Made by a program: the position numbers and the translations under genes | The notes under the pieces: model-generated | What the model was told of the DNA's origin: nothing | The model's database searches: none | The model's input: only the letters and a program-made list of their open reading frames with translations | Shown: positions 17,735 through 25,802 of the stretch, piece after piece | Layout of the letters: each line of letters starts with the position of its first letter | Numbering within the stretch: the stretch's first letter is position 1 | NCBI RefSeq assembly: GCF_024746815.1 | Contig: NZ_CP080525.1 | Span: 1,674,001 to 1,738,000 of the forward strand | Length of the DNA: 64,000 nucleotides | Reading direction: 5' to 3' | Source of the DNA: Mesorhizobium sp. AR07 | GTDB lineage: Bacteria; Pseudomonadota; Alphaproteobacteria; Rhizobiales; Rhizobiaceae

Positions 17735-17839
17735 ATGCATGTCGCCCAAAAGTGGCCCCGGTTTTGGGGCAACGACATGCATAAAAACAAAGACTTAAAG
17801 CGCGTCGCCTGAATCCGTTTCAATGCGACGCGCTTTAAG
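17735..17839. repeat. RIME-like intergenic repeat with two large palindromes
   Basis: Palindrome 1 spans 17735-17782 (ATGCATGTCG ... CGACATGCAT, with CCCAAAA/TTTTGGG inside). Palindrome 2 spans 17794-17839 (CTTAAAGCGCGTCGC ... GCGACGCGCTTTAAG). The two are joined by AAAAACAAAGA. Size and two-palindrome layout fit the Rhizobium-specific intergenic mosaic elements described in rhizobia. Palindrome 2 contains the metF stop codon. The IS630 element abuts palindrome 1. Confidence 0.7.
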
Positions 17840-18752
17840 CCGCAGCCGAGCCCGCCGCCTCTGCTTCGTGCGAACGGATGCCGATCATGTGGCAGATGGC
17901 AAAGACCAGATCGGCTCGGTTCATCGTGTAGAAATGGAAATCGCCGACCCCGCGCTCGACCAGATCCATGACCTGTTCGGCCGCCACCGCCGAAGCCACC
18001 AGCGCATGCGTCTGCGGGTCCCGGTCCAGGCCCTCGAACCGCTCCGCCAGCCAGCCAGGCACATGCGCGCCCGCTCTCGCGGAAAAATTTGCGACCTGCT
18101 TGAAACTGTGAACCGGCTGGATACCCGGCACGATGGGGATGTAGATGCCGGCGCGGCGGACGCGCTCGACATAGCGCTCGTAGAGATCATTGTCGAAGAA
18201 GAACTGGGTGATGGCGCGCGTCGCGCCATTGTCGACCTTGCGTTTCAGCATCTCGATGTCGGTGGCGAAATCGGGGCTTTGCGGATGCTTTTCCGGGTAA
18301 GCCGCGACCGAGATGTCGAAATCCGAGATCGCCTTAAGCCCGGCGACCAGTTCGGCGCCATTCTCGTAGCCGCCTGGATGCGGGCGATAGGGTTCGCCGA
18401 CACCGGAAGCCGGGTCGCCGCGCAGCGCCACGAACCGGTTGATGCCGATCGACTTGTAATCCTGGATGACCGTATCGACCTCTTCACGCGTTGCACCGAC
18501 GCAGGTCAGATGCGCCGCGGCCGGAATACCGGCTTCCGTCAGGATGCGCTTTACGGTGCGCGCGGTGCGCTCACGCGTCGAGCCGCCGGCGCCATAGGTC
18601 ACCGAGACGAATTTCGGCTTCAGCGGCTCCAGCCGGGTGACCGTATCCCATAGCCTCGCTTCCATCTCGTCGGTCTTTGGCGGGAAGAATTCAAAGGAAA
18701 CCCGGACCTTGTCACCAATGTCGGGGCGGCGGGAAAAGCGGAACTGGTTCAT
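17835..18752 (-). CDS. metF: 5,10-methylenetetrahydrofolate reductase
   Basis: 305 residues, the usual length. TIM-barrel flavoprotein with SFEFFPPKTDEM (catalytic Glu region), FVSVTYGAGGSTRERT, HLTCVGATREEV, FVALRGDP and TQFFFDNDLYERYVER. It reduces methylene-THF to methyl-THF with NAD(P)H and FAD, feeding methionine synthase. Its ATG overlaps the stop of the upstream ArsR-methyltransferase gene (shared A at 18752), so both are one transcript and probably respond to the same methyl-cycle signal. The stop codon lies inside a RIME-like repeat, so the last residues may differ from relatives. Confidence 0.95.
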   Translation of the reverse strand: MNQFRFSRRPDIGDKVRVSFEFFPPKTDEMEARLWDTVTRLEPLKPKFVSVTYGAGGSTRERTARTVKRILTEAGIPAAAHLTCVGATREEVDTVIQDYKSIGINRFVALRGDPASGVGEPYRPHPGGYENGAELVAGLKAISDFDISVAAYPEKHPQSPDFATDIEMLKRKVDNGATRAITQFFFDNDLYERYVERVRRAGIYIPIVPGIQPVHSFKQVANFSARAGAHVPGWLAERFEGLDRDPQTHALVASAVAAEQVMDLVERGVGDFHFYTMNRADLVFAICHMIGIRSHEAEAAGSAAA

Positions 18753-19759
18753 CAGGCAACTTCCCTTATCTGCCTTGTGTCGTTGGAAGGATCGGCGATC
18801 AGCAGCCGCCGGTCGCGGCCAAGCCAGAGTTTTACGGTGAGCCTGGCCTCGTTGCCGCCGCGCGGCTCGAACTCCTGGCTGTCTTCGAGATCGAGGCCGG
18901 CTTCCGAAAACCAGTCGGCGATCTGCCGGTCGGAAAAGCCGAGCCGCATATGCGCGTGCTCGTCGCGCAGGAACTCCAGCGCATGCGGCGCGAAGTCGAC
19001 GATGACCAATCGCCCGGCCGGGCGCAAAAGCCGCGCCGCCTCGTGGATGGCGCGGGCGGGATCGTCGAGATAGTGCAGCACCTGATGGATGGTGACGAGA
19101 TCGAAGGCATCGCGCTCGACCGGCGGCGCGAAGATGTCGCCTTGCCGCACCTGCGCGTTCGAAACACCGGCCTTGTCGAGATTGGCGCGCGCTACCGTCA
19201 GCATCTCGCGCGACATGTCGATGCCGACGCCGCGCCGGTAGAGCGGCGAGAAGATTTCCAGCAACCGACCGGTGCCGGTGCCAAGATCAAGCATCGACTG
19301 GAACGGCCGCTTGCCGACCAGCTTCAGCATCGCGGCTTCGACGGCGCGGTCCGGCACGTGCAGCGAACGGATATGGTCCCAGCTCGCCGCGTTCACCGAA
19401 AAATATTCGGCCGCGCGGTCCTGCCGCTTGCGCTTGACCGAGCCGAGCCGCTCTTGATCGCGCTCGACCTGCGGATCGGCGCCGCGAATGCCGGAAACCA
19501 GCCCCAGCACGAAATCGCGCGCTGAATCCGTATCCGACAGCCGGAAGAAGGCCCAAGACCCTTCCTGGTAGCGGCAGATCAGCCCGGCCTCCAGCAGCAG
19601 CTTGAGATGCCGCGAAACGCGCGGCTGCGACTGGCCGAGAATTTCGGTAAGATCGGAAACGGTGAGGTCGCCGCGCGACAACAGTGCCAATATGCGCAAG
19701 CGGCTGGATTCGGCCGCCGCCTTCAATGTGTCCACCATGGTGTCGAGCGAGACATGCAT
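18752..19759 (-). CDS. ArsR-family repressor fused to a SAM-dependent methyltransferase domain
   Basis: 335 residues. N-terminal winged-helix ArsR domain (about 8-95: LRILALLSRGDLTVSDLTEILGQ then QSQPRVSRHLKLLLEAG). The C-terminal class I methyltransferase domain (about 105-320) has SMLDLGTGTGRLLEI, GVGIDMSREML and RQGDIF. The metal-binding ELCVCDL of true ArsR is absent, so it likely senses SAM or S-adenosylhomocysteine through the methyltransferase-like domain. It is coupled to metF by overlap. A perfect 16-bp palindrome 24 nt upstream of its start is the probable operator, giving autoregulation and control of metF. Catalytic activity is uncertain. Confidence 0.85.
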   Translation of the reverse strand: MHVSLDTMVDTLKAAAESSRLRILALLSRGDLTVSDLTEILGQSQPRVSRHLKLLLEAGLICRYQEGSWAFFRLSDTDSARDFVLGLVSGIRGADPQVERDQERLGSVKRKRQDRAAEYFSVNAASWDHIRSLHVPDRAVEAAMLKLVGKRPFQSMLDLGTGTGRLLEIFSPLYRRGVGIDMSREMLTVARANLDKAGVSNAQVRQGDIFAPPVERDAFDLVTIHQVLHYLDDPARAIHEAARLLRPAGRLVIVDFAPHALEFLRDEHAHMRLGFSDRQIADWFSEAGLDLEDSQEFEPRGGNEARLTVKLWLGRDRRLLIADPSNDTRQIREVA

Positions 19760-19783
19760 CAGCGTATTCTCTTTGAAAAAGAT

Positions 19784-19799
19784 ATAAACATATGTTTAT
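19784..19799. promoter_or_regulatory. 16-bp perfect palindrome, probable operator of the ArsR-methyltransferase regulator
   Basis: ATAAACATATGTTTAT is an exact palindrome in an AT-rich patch within the GC-rich region, 24 nt upstream of the regulator gene and 85 nt upstream of the divergent tsaA-like gene. ArsR-family dimers bind such sites. Which side or sides it controls is inferred. Confidence 0.65.
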
Positions 19800-19884
19800 G
19801 TCGATTTTCGAGACCTTGCAAGCACTATGTCGCTTCCGGACAAGAAAATGCCGCTTGCGTGGCGTTCGCGGAAACCTGGACCAA

Positions 19885-20426
19885 ATGACCGGACCGCTCA
19901 AAATGTTCGAAATGCGCGAAGGCGAGCAGAGGCTGGAACATGATCCAGCGCTGATGCCGCCGGATGGCGGGATCGTCTTCATCGGTCGCATCGCATCGCC
20001 ATGGACGACACGGGAGACCTGCCCGAAGAACATGCGCACCGCGCGCGAGACCGGGCAACCGGCGGTTCTGATCATCGACGCGCCCTATCGCAGCGGCCTG
20101 CAGGGGCTGGAGCGCGCCAGCCACGTCATCATCCTGTCCTGGCTGCACCATGCGCCGCGGTACCTGATTGTGCAGAAACCCCGCCATGCGGCTGAAGCGA
20201 AAGGCGTATTCGGCCTGCGCTCCCCTGCCCGGCCGAATCCGGTCGGCCTGCATGTAGCAAAACTCGTCGGGCTCGATATCGGCACCGGCCGCATTGATCT
20301 CGACGCCATCGACGTGCTCGACGGCACGCCGGTCATCGACATCAAACCTTACTTCGCCTCGCCACCGACGCCGTTGCCGAGGCCACCATCGAAGGGCGCG
20401 ACGAGCCCAATCGGATTCGGCGATGA
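19885..20426 (+). pseudogene. TsaA/TrmO-like tRNA m6t6A37 methyltransferase gene, frameshifted
   Basis: From ATG 19885 the frame encodes a TsaA (UPF0066) beta-barrel domain: IVFIGRIASPW, PAVLIIDAPYRSGLQGL, HVIILSWLHHA, GVFGLRSPARPNPVGL and LDVLDGTPVIDIKPYF. Near 20,356-20,366 the frame is lost. One missing base would continue it as TDAVAEATIEGRDEPNRIRR and a stop at 20424-20426 that overlaps the next gene start as ATGA. The 542-nt length is one short of a codon multiple. Family members N6-methylate t6A37 of tRNA with SAM. Without repair, about 50 unrelated residues are added. Consensus error or early decay are both possible. Confidence 0.72.
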
Positions 20427-20737
20427 AAGCGCCGACCGGCCGACGCCGCGCCATCGCCAAGGGGCTGACGGCACTTCTTCCGCTGGCGCCCTATGCCGAC
20501 ATGGAGAAGATCCGCGCTGATGCCGGCTCGGTTCATATGAAGACGTTGCCGCCGACCATCGCCGTGTGGCTGGCGACCATTGCCCACATCCGCCACGTGC
20601 ACACCGATTACGAAAAGCTGCTGAGCGAAGGCTACGACCGCGATTCGGCACGATTCTTCGTCATCGAGCAGACCAACATCGTGCTCACCCGCTGGCGCGC
20701 CACACGCCTGCTCGATGCCGACGACGACGAAGAATGA
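20423..20737 (+). CDS. DUF2293 domain protein
   Basis: 104 residues. The core reads RRRAIAKGLTALLPLAPYADMEKIRADAG then MKTLPPTIAVWLATIAHIRHVHTDYEKLL and GYDRDSARFFVIEQTNIVLTRWRATRLL, the recognisable DUF2293 pattern. Several Arg/His residues could contact nucleic acid, but the function is not known. Its ATG overlaps the restored stop of the tsaA-like gene (ATGA), which suggests a two-gene unit with a tRNA-modification gene. The acidic tail ends DADDDEE. Confidence 0.75.
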   Translation: MKAPTGRRRAIAKGLTALLPLAPYADMEKIRADAGSVHMKTLPPTIAVWLATIAHIRHVHTDYEKLLSEGYDRDSARFFVIEQTNIVLTRWRATRLLDADDDEE

Positions 20738-20751
20738 GGCGGTAAGTCAGT

Positions 20752-21255
20752 TTATTGCCGCGTCAGCACGGCGACCGCATTGTAGGGCTGGCCGTCGGCC
20801 TGGCCGACCCACGTCCAGGACAGATTTCCCTTGAAAAACCTGACGGTGACGGTGCCGCCGTCGATGCACTTGTCCCGACCGTAGGTGATGCTCTCATGGT
20901 ATTCCGCCGATGTATTGTCCCTGGACGTCTGCGACAGGGGCCCGCCGCAGCCGAGCGACGGATAGTCGATCGACGCGCCGCCATCGTTGATCGTCATGGC
21001 GATCGACCAGTCGGCGCCGGCATCGCCGGCCGGGCTCTGATGGCCGCTGCCGACCCACGTGCCCGTCAGGGAGGGCACATTCACCACGCAAGGCACGTTC
21101 TGGAAGATCGGCGTCAATTCGCTGCCGGTTTTCTCGCAGCGATAGGTTTGGCCGCTCTGGCACAATTCGTCGCCTTCTTTCGCGCATTGCGCGCCGGCTT
21201 CGCCTGCAACGGCGAAAATCATCATGGCTGCTATGACGGCCCCAAGCCTGCCCAT
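20752..21255 (-). CDS. Secreted Cys-rich protein of unknown function
   Basis: 167 residues from ATG 21255 with GGAGGGGG just upstream; the longer frame to 21297 hides the signal peptide. Signal peptide MGRLGAVIAAMMIFAVAGEAGA, then a short Cys-bearing motif (QCAKEGDELCQSGQTYRCEKTG, three Cys) and a beta-rich domain with GTWVGSGHQSPAGDAG and NLSWTWVG. Six Cys in the mature part suggest disulfides in the periplasm. Convergent with the DUF2293 gene, 14 nt away. No family recognised. Confidence 0.6.
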   Translation of the reverse strand: MGRLGAVIAAMMIFAVAGEAGAQCAKEGDELCQSGQTYRCEKTGSELTPIFQNVPCVVNVPSLTGTWVGSGHQSPAGDAGADWSIAMTINDGGASIDYPSLGCGGPLSQTSRDNTSAEYHESITYGRDKCIDGGTVTVRFFKGNLSWTWVGQADGQPYNAVAVLTRQ

Positions 21256-21412
21256 GTTCCCCCTCCCGTTCAGAATGGAATTGTAAGCCAATTCCAATCT
21301 GATGTATCGGCCAGATCGTCATGGAGGACGAACAGCGCCGGCCAGGTGGCTCTATGCCTTCCGCGTGGCGTCGATAGCCTGCGGATCCCGCTTCGCGCGA
21401 GAGGACGCCCCG

Positions 21413-22375
21413 ATGAGCCAGACGATGGCAACCAAGGATGCAAAGCCACTGCCGACGGTCGGCGACCGCCACGTCGACCCGCATTCCTATCCCGACGGCG
21501 TCGCCTTCCTCGACGGCCAGTACCTGCCGATGGCGCAAGCCAAGATTTCGGTGCTGGACTGGGGTTTTCTGCATTCCGACGCTACCTACGATACCGTACA
21601 CGTCTGGAACGGCCGCTTCTTCCGCCTCGACCTGCATCTCGACCGCTTCTTCGGCGGGCTGGAAAAGCTGCGCATGACGATCCCGTTCGATCGCGCAGGC
21701 GTGACGGAGGTCCTGCACAATTGCGTGACGCTGTCCGGCCATCGCGCCGCCTATGTCGAAATGCTGTGCACGCGCGGCGCCTCGCCGAACTTCAGCCGCG
21801 ACCCGCGCCAGGCGGTCAACCGCTTCATGGCGTTCGCGGTGCCATTCGGCTCGGTCGCCAATGCCGAGCAGTTGCAGCGCGGCCTGCGCGTCGCCATCAG
21901 CGACAAGGTGCGCATTCCGCCGGCCTCGATCGACCCGGCGATCAAGAACTACCACTGGCTCGATCTGGTGCGCGGTCTCTATGACGCCTACGACCGCGGC
22001 GCCGAGACCGCGCTGATTCTCGATTTCAACGGCAATGTCGCCGAAGGTCCGGGCTTCAATGTCTTCTGCGTCAAGGACGGCAAACTGTCGACGCCGGCCA
22101 TTGGCGTGCTGCCCGGCATCACCCGGCGCACCGTCTTCGATCTCTGCGCCGAAGACGGTCTTGCCGCCGCCGCCGTCGATGTCAGTGTCGCCGCGCTGCA
22201 CCAAGCGGACGAGGTCTTCATCACCTCGACCGCCGGCGGCATCATGCCGGTGACAGAGATCGACGGCACGCCGGTCGCCGACGGCAAGGTCGGGCCGATC
22301 ACCAGCCGGCTGATGACGCTCTATTGGCAAAAGCACGACGACCCGGCATGGTCGAGCCCGGTGAAGTATCCCTGA
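21413..22375 (+). CDS. Class IV (branched-chain / D-amino acid type) aminotransferase
   Basis: 320 residues from ATG 21413. Fold-type IV PLP enzyme: FLDGQYLPMAQAKISVLDWGFLHSDATYDTV at the N terminus, the PLP-lysine segment IDPAIKNYHWLDLVRG, LDFNGNVAEGPGFNVF, GVLPGITRRTVFDL, and the phosphate-binding ITSTAGGIMPV. Members act as branched-chain aminotransferases, D-alanine aminotransferases or aminodeoxychorismate lyases. The motifs do not settle the substrate. Long upstream frames start before any good ribosome-binding site. Monocistronic. Confidence 0.8.
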   Translation: MSQTMATKDAKPLPTVGDRHVDPHSYPDGVAFLDGQYLPMAQAKISVLDWGFLHSDATYDTVHVWNGRFFRLDLHLDRFFGGLEKLRMTIPFDRAGVTEVLHNCVTLSGHRAAYVEMLCTRGASPNFSRDPRQAVNRFMAFAVPFGSVANAEQLQRGLRVAISDKVRIPPASIDPAIKNYHWLDLVRGLYDAYDRGAETALILDFNGNVAEGPGFNVFCVKDGKLSTPAIGVLPGITRRTVFDLCAEDGLAAAAVDVSVAALHQADEVFITSTAGGIMPVTEIDGTPVADGKVGPITSRLMTLYWQKHDDPAWSSPVKYP

Positions 22376-22526
22376 TCAACCCAATTTCTTGTTCTGCGGG
22401 GCGTCTTGTTCAAAAAGATTCCCCCTCGCCTCTGGAAAGTCACGGGACAGGCCGTATATGCCCGAAAGCGGAGAAGCCTCCGCTTTCGCCCGAAATTCAC
22501 GCCCGCAGGGGCAAGGACTCCACATC

Positions 22527-23366
22527 ATGACAAACAAGGTTTGGTTCATCACCGGATCGTCGAAAGGCTTTGGCCGCGTCTGGGCCGAGGCAGCACTGGC
22601 CCGTGGCGACCGTGTCGCGGCGACCGCCCGCGATGCCGGCACGCTCGCCGATCTCGTCGACAAGTATGGCGACAATATCGCCGCGATAAAGCTCGACGTC
22701 ACCGACAAGAAAGCCGTCGACGCCGCTGTCGCCGAGGCGCACAAGCGCTTTGGCCGGCTCGACGTGGTCATCAACAATGCCGGCTATGGCCATTTCGGCG
22801 CTATCGAGGAAGTCAGCGAACAGGAGGCCCGCGACCAGATCGAAACCAACGTGTTCGGTGCTCTGTGGGTCACCCAGGCCGCGCTGCCGATCATGCGGGC
22901 GCAGCGCTCCGGCCACATCATCCAGATCTCGTCGATCGGCGGCGTCAACGCCTTTGCCTCGCTCGGCCTTTACCACGCCTCGAAATGGGCGCTGGAAGCC
23001 TTCAGCCAGTCGCTCGGCATCGAGGTCGCGGAATTCGGCATCCATGTGACGCTGGTCGAGCCCGGCGGTTTCTCCACCGACTGGTCCGGCGCGTCGGCCA
23101 AGATTTCCAAACCGATCGAGGCCTACGCGCCTGCCCGCGCCAAGATGGCCGAGCGCCGCGCCAATTCGGTCGCCGGCGATCCCGAGGCCACCGGACCGGC
23201 GATGCTGGCCATCGTCGACGCCGCCGAGCCGCCGCTACGCGTGTTCTTCGGCGATGGCGGCCTGCCGATGACCAAGCAGGAATACGCCAACCGCATCGCC
23301 ACCTGGGAAAAGTGGGACAACGTTTCCATCATGGCACAAGGCGCGAAGAAGAACCGCAAGGGTTGA
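22527..23366 (+). CDS. Short-chain dehydrogenase/reductase
   Basis: 279 residues. Classical SDR: cofactor loop TGSSKGFGR (3-12), NNAG (about 84), catalytic Ser in IIQISSIGG and YHASK with the Tyr-Lys pair (about 154-158). Lys and Arg near the first glycine loop suggest NADP. The C-terminal part (PIEAYAPARAKMAERRANSVAGDPEATG) resembles oxidoreductases often annotated as ketoreductases. Substrate unknown. AAGGA is upstream of the chosen ATG. The only neighbour in the same direction is the aminotransferase 151 nt upstream. Confidence 0.82.
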   Translation: MTNKVWFITGSSKGFGRVWAEAALARGDRVAATARDAGTLADLVDKYGDNIAAIKLDVTDKKAVDAAVAEAHKRFGRLDVVINNAGYGHFGAIEEVSEQEARDQIETNVFGALWVTQAALPIMRAQRSGHIIQISSIGGVNAFASLGLYHASKWALEAFSQSLGIEVAEFGIHVTLVEPGGFSTDWSGASAKISKPIEAYAPARAKMAERRANSVAGDPEATGPAMLAIVDAAEPPLRVFFGDGGLPMTKQEYANRIATWEKWDNVSIMAQGAKKNRKG

Positions 23367-23442
23367 GGCCAGCGCTTTTGCTACGCCGTCCCGGCGGCGC
23401 AGCCCCTGTCCTTGGTTGGGTGCGATCGATGAAGACTCGTAG

Positions 23443-24069
23443 CTACGTCCGATAAATCCACTGTTCGGGCACCCGCACCGAAATCTCTTCGCCGACCTTG
23501 ATCGTTCCCGGCTTCTCGACCCAGGCGACAACGCCACGCAGCCGCTTCGCGGCTTTCGGGAACAGCAGCGCGCCGGCCTCGACGTCGGCCATGCCGACAT
23601 GTTCGGCGATCGAACGGCCGGCGATGCGGCAGGGTCCGTTCTGCGCGTCGACCTTGATGGTCACACCGCCCTTGAAGAACAACAGCGTGCCGGCCGGCAG
23701 CATCGACAAATGCGGCACACCTTCGATCAAAAGGTTGGCGCCAATCCATTCCGGCTTGATCTCGACCAGGCCCATGCGTTCGGCAACGATGGCCAGTTCG
23801 TCCGCCGCCACGACAGACAATTGCCGCTCGTTGCGCATTTCGGTGCCGCGCGGATACCAGGGTTCGCGCCCGCCCGAGCGCCGCGTCGCGCCGGCGTGGA
23901 AATCGCCTGATATGCCTTCGAAGCCGAGCCCCAAGGCGTCCACCGGGCGCGTCTCGAAATGGTCCGATGGCGCGACGTAAAGCGCTGCCGCTTTGGCGAC
24001 CAGCTTACGCGCCGGCACGATTTCGATCGGCTTTTCAGCCTCGGGGAAGAGATCCAGCATCGGCTTCAT
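23443..24069 (-). CDS. MOSC domain protein
   Basis: 208 residues. The domain found in molybdenum cofactor sulfurases and YiiM/YcbX-like proteins: GDFHAGATRR, RQLSVVAADEL, GANLLIEGVP, LFFKGGVTIKV and NGPCRIAG, whose Cys is the conserved persulfide-type residue. It probably handles Moco-bound sulfur or acts in N-hydroxylated compound reduction; partner unknown. Its ATG overlaps the stop of the upstream TetR gene (24066-24069), so the regulator and MOSC protein are co-transcribed. Confidence 0.82.
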   Translation of the reverse strand: MKPMLDLFPEAEKPIEIVPARKLVAKAAALYVAPSDHFETRPVDALGLGFEGISGDFHAGATRRSGGREPWYPRGTEMRNERQLSVVAADELAIVAERMGLVEIKPEWIGANLLIEGVPHLSMLPAGTLLFFKGGVTIKVDAQNGPCRIAGRSIAEHVGMADVEAGALLFPKAAKRLRGVVAWVEKPGTIKVGEEISVRVPEQWIYRT

Positions 24070-24707
24070 TCCTTGGATGATGCACCCTGTTTTTGCCCTT
24101 CGACCGCGAACGCCGCAAGAGCGGTTCGGGCCAAATCACGCAACTCTTCGGCCGAGGCGCCGTCGCGCGCCTGGATCGACATGCCGTTCATGACGCCCGC
24201 CAGATATTTGGCGAAGCCCTCGACCGAGAGATTTTCAGGCAGATCGCCCATTGCCAGGCCCTTGGCCAGCCGATCGGCGATCGCCGCTTCACTTGCCTTG
24301 CGATAACCCTTGAGTTCATCCGCGATGGCTTGCGCCTGCGGCGAGGCCGCGAGCGCACCGCTGACGAACAGGCAGCCACCCGGCTTGCCGGGCCTGGAAT
24401 AGGCATCCGCCGCGCCGAGTAGCAACCTCCGGACCGCCTCCCCCGTCGCCACCGGCGCGCTCAGCGCGTCGAGCGCAAAACCGATCTCGGTCTGGTGGTA
24501 GCGTGTCAGCGCCTTGCGAAACAAAGTCTCCTTGTCGGTGAAGGCGTTGTAGATCTGCGGCGGCGTCAGCCCCATCGCCTCGCGCAACATGGCCAGCGAC
24601 GTCGCCTCATAGCCATGCTCCCAGAACAGATGCATCGCCGCATCCAGTGCCCTATCGGGATCGAATGCGCGCGGCCGGCCACCCCTAGGTCTTTCCAAAT
24701 TATCCAT
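24066..24707 (-). CDS. TetR/AcrR-family transcriptional regulator
   Basis: 213 residues from ATG 24707. N-terminal helix-turn-helix (RALDAAMHLFWEHGYEATSLAMLREAMGLTPPQIYNAFTDKETLFRKAL) is standard TetR, of the kind with GRPRAFDPD in front. The C-terminal domain would bind a small ligand. It overlaps the MOSC gene downstream and is divergent from the tautomerase gene (123 nt between starts). Two direct GATACGAAAC repeats lie in that gap and are candidate binding sites. Confidence 0.85.
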   Translation of the reverse strand: MDNLERPRGGRPRAFDPDRALDAAMHLFWEHGYEATSLAMLREAMGLTPPQIYNAFTDKETLFRKALTRYHQTEIGFALDALSAPVATGEAVRRLLLGAADAYSRPGKPGGCLFVSGALAASPQAQAIADELKGYRKASEAAIADRLAKGLAMGDLPENLSVEGFAKYLAGVMNGMSIQARDGASAEELRDLARTALAAFAVEGQKQGASSKE

Positions 24708-24714
24708 AGTGATC

Positions 24715-24769
24715 GATACGAAACCTATTGACTCGCCTTCTCCGCATAACGTAACAATTGATACGAAAC
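24715..24769. promoter_or_regulatory. Direct repeats in the TetR-tautomerase divergent region
   Basis: GATACGAAAC occurs at 24715-24724 and again at 24760-24769 in the same orientation, 45 bp apart. Both lie between the divergent starts. TetR proteins usually bind inverted repeats, so these could be operator half-sites or coincidental. Confidence 0.35.
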
Positions 24770-24829
24770 ATGGCAAGCCGGAAGACATATGCCGGAAAGA
24801 CCATGGAAGCCGGCGAAAAGGAGAGCCAA

Positions 24830-25252
24830 ATGCCAATCACCGTGACCGCGCCGGAAGGCGTACTGACCCCAACTGGCGAGCGCGAGATCCTGCCACGTCT
24901 CAGTGCCGCCCTCATCGAAGCCTCCGGCGCCACCGGCAATCCATTCTTCACCGCGATCGTCGGCGGCACGGTCCACATCCTGCCGCTGCATCGCATCTAT
25001 GCCGGCGGCATCAATCGACCCGTGGTCATGGTCGAGCTGAAGCTGCCGAACATCGGCCTTGGTTCGATCGAAGCCCGAAATGCCTTCATCACCGCGGCCG
25101 CCGGCATTGTTGCCGAGTTTTGCGTGCCGAACCACAGGCCCGAGAACACCTGGATCAACATCGTCAATGCGCCCGACGGCGGCTGGGGCATCGGTAGCAG
25201 GCAATATTCAGGCGAGGCACTTATCGCCGCCGTAACCGCCGCCGCGCATTGA
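24830..25252 (+). CDS. Tautomerase-superfamily (4-OT/MIF fold) protein
   Basis: 140 residues from ATG 24830 with AAAAGGAGAG upstream. Processing of Met would expose Pro1 (MPITVTAPEGVLT), the catalytic base of the tautomerase superfamily. The rest includes LPRLSAALIEASG, and FITAAAGIVAEFC then NTWINIVNAPDGGWGIGS with the WGIGG-like turn of these proteins. Likely catalyses keto-enol tautomerisation or a related reaction; substrate unknown. Divergent from a TetR gene, which may control it. A VOC protein gene follows 30 nt later. Confidence 0.75.
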   Translation: MPITVTAPEGVLTPTGEREILPRLSAALIEASGATGNPFFTAIVGGTVHILPLHRIYAGGINRPVVMVELKLPNIGLGSIEARNAFITAAAGIVAEFCVPNHRPENTWINIVNAPDGGWGIGSRQYSGEALIAAVTAAAH

Positions 25253-25282
25253 TTGACAGCCGCGATGAACAGGAACGAACCG

Positions 25283-25681
25283 ATGCGGCTCTCCCCTTCG
25301 TTGTTCTTCACCACAAATTGCGAGCCGGCATTGGCCTTCTACGAACAGTGCGGGCTCGGCCGGGGAACGATCCTGCTGCGCTGGGGCGACAACGACATGC
25401 CGGTGCGAACCGAAGCCATGCGCGGAAAGGTGTTGCATGCGCGGTTCGAAGGCCCGGGCGTGCTGTTTCATGCCTCGGACAATGACGATGCGGAGCCGAT
25501 GAAGGGCTCCGCCATGATGCTGGAGTTCGACAGCCTGCCGGCCATGCAGGAGCTTTTCGCGCGCATCGCCGCGGGCGGCCGGATCACCGTGCCCCTGGCG
25601 CGGCAAAATTGGGGAACCAGCTTCGGCATGCTGGTCGACGCCTTCGGCGTGCAGTGGATGTTCAGCTGTCCCAATGAATGA
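25283..25681 (+). CDS. VOC (glyoxalase/PhnB-like) superfamily protein
   Basis: 132 residues from ATG 25283, chosen for AGGAA 7 nt upstream; earlier in-frame starts (TTG 25253, ATG 25265) are less well placed. The PhnB-like pattern is visible: SLFFTTNCEPALAFYEQCG, then VLHARFEGPGVLFHASDND and WGTSFGMLVDAFGVQWMFS. Such proteins bind a metal or a small compound; no function is assigned. Probably co-transcribed with the tautomerase gene. Confidence 0.78.
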   Translation: MRLSPSLFFTTNCEPALAFYEQCGLGRGTILLRWGDNDMPVRTEAMRGKVLHARFEGPGVLFHASDNDDAEPMKGSAMMLEFDSLPAMQELFARIAAGGRITVPLARQNWGTSFGMLVDAFGVQWMFSCPNE

Positions 25682-25802
25682 GATCCAGTGCGGATCACGA
25701 TCTTCTTACCTGAAATGGAACCAATCCTGTCGCAGCGCCGCATTGCCGCCGCGCTGCGCCGGCAACATGGTGGCGTCCAGGCAAGTCTGCGGAGGGTCTC
25801 TC

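Noticed and set aside
16688..17839. A genomic island with integrase and attachment sites
   Set aside because: No integrase, tRNA gene or direct attachment repeats are seen; only one IS and an intergenic repeat.
20894..22336. A 480-codon minus-strand frame over the class IV aminotransferase
   Set aside because: It runs over two real genes on different strands and has no recognisable domain.
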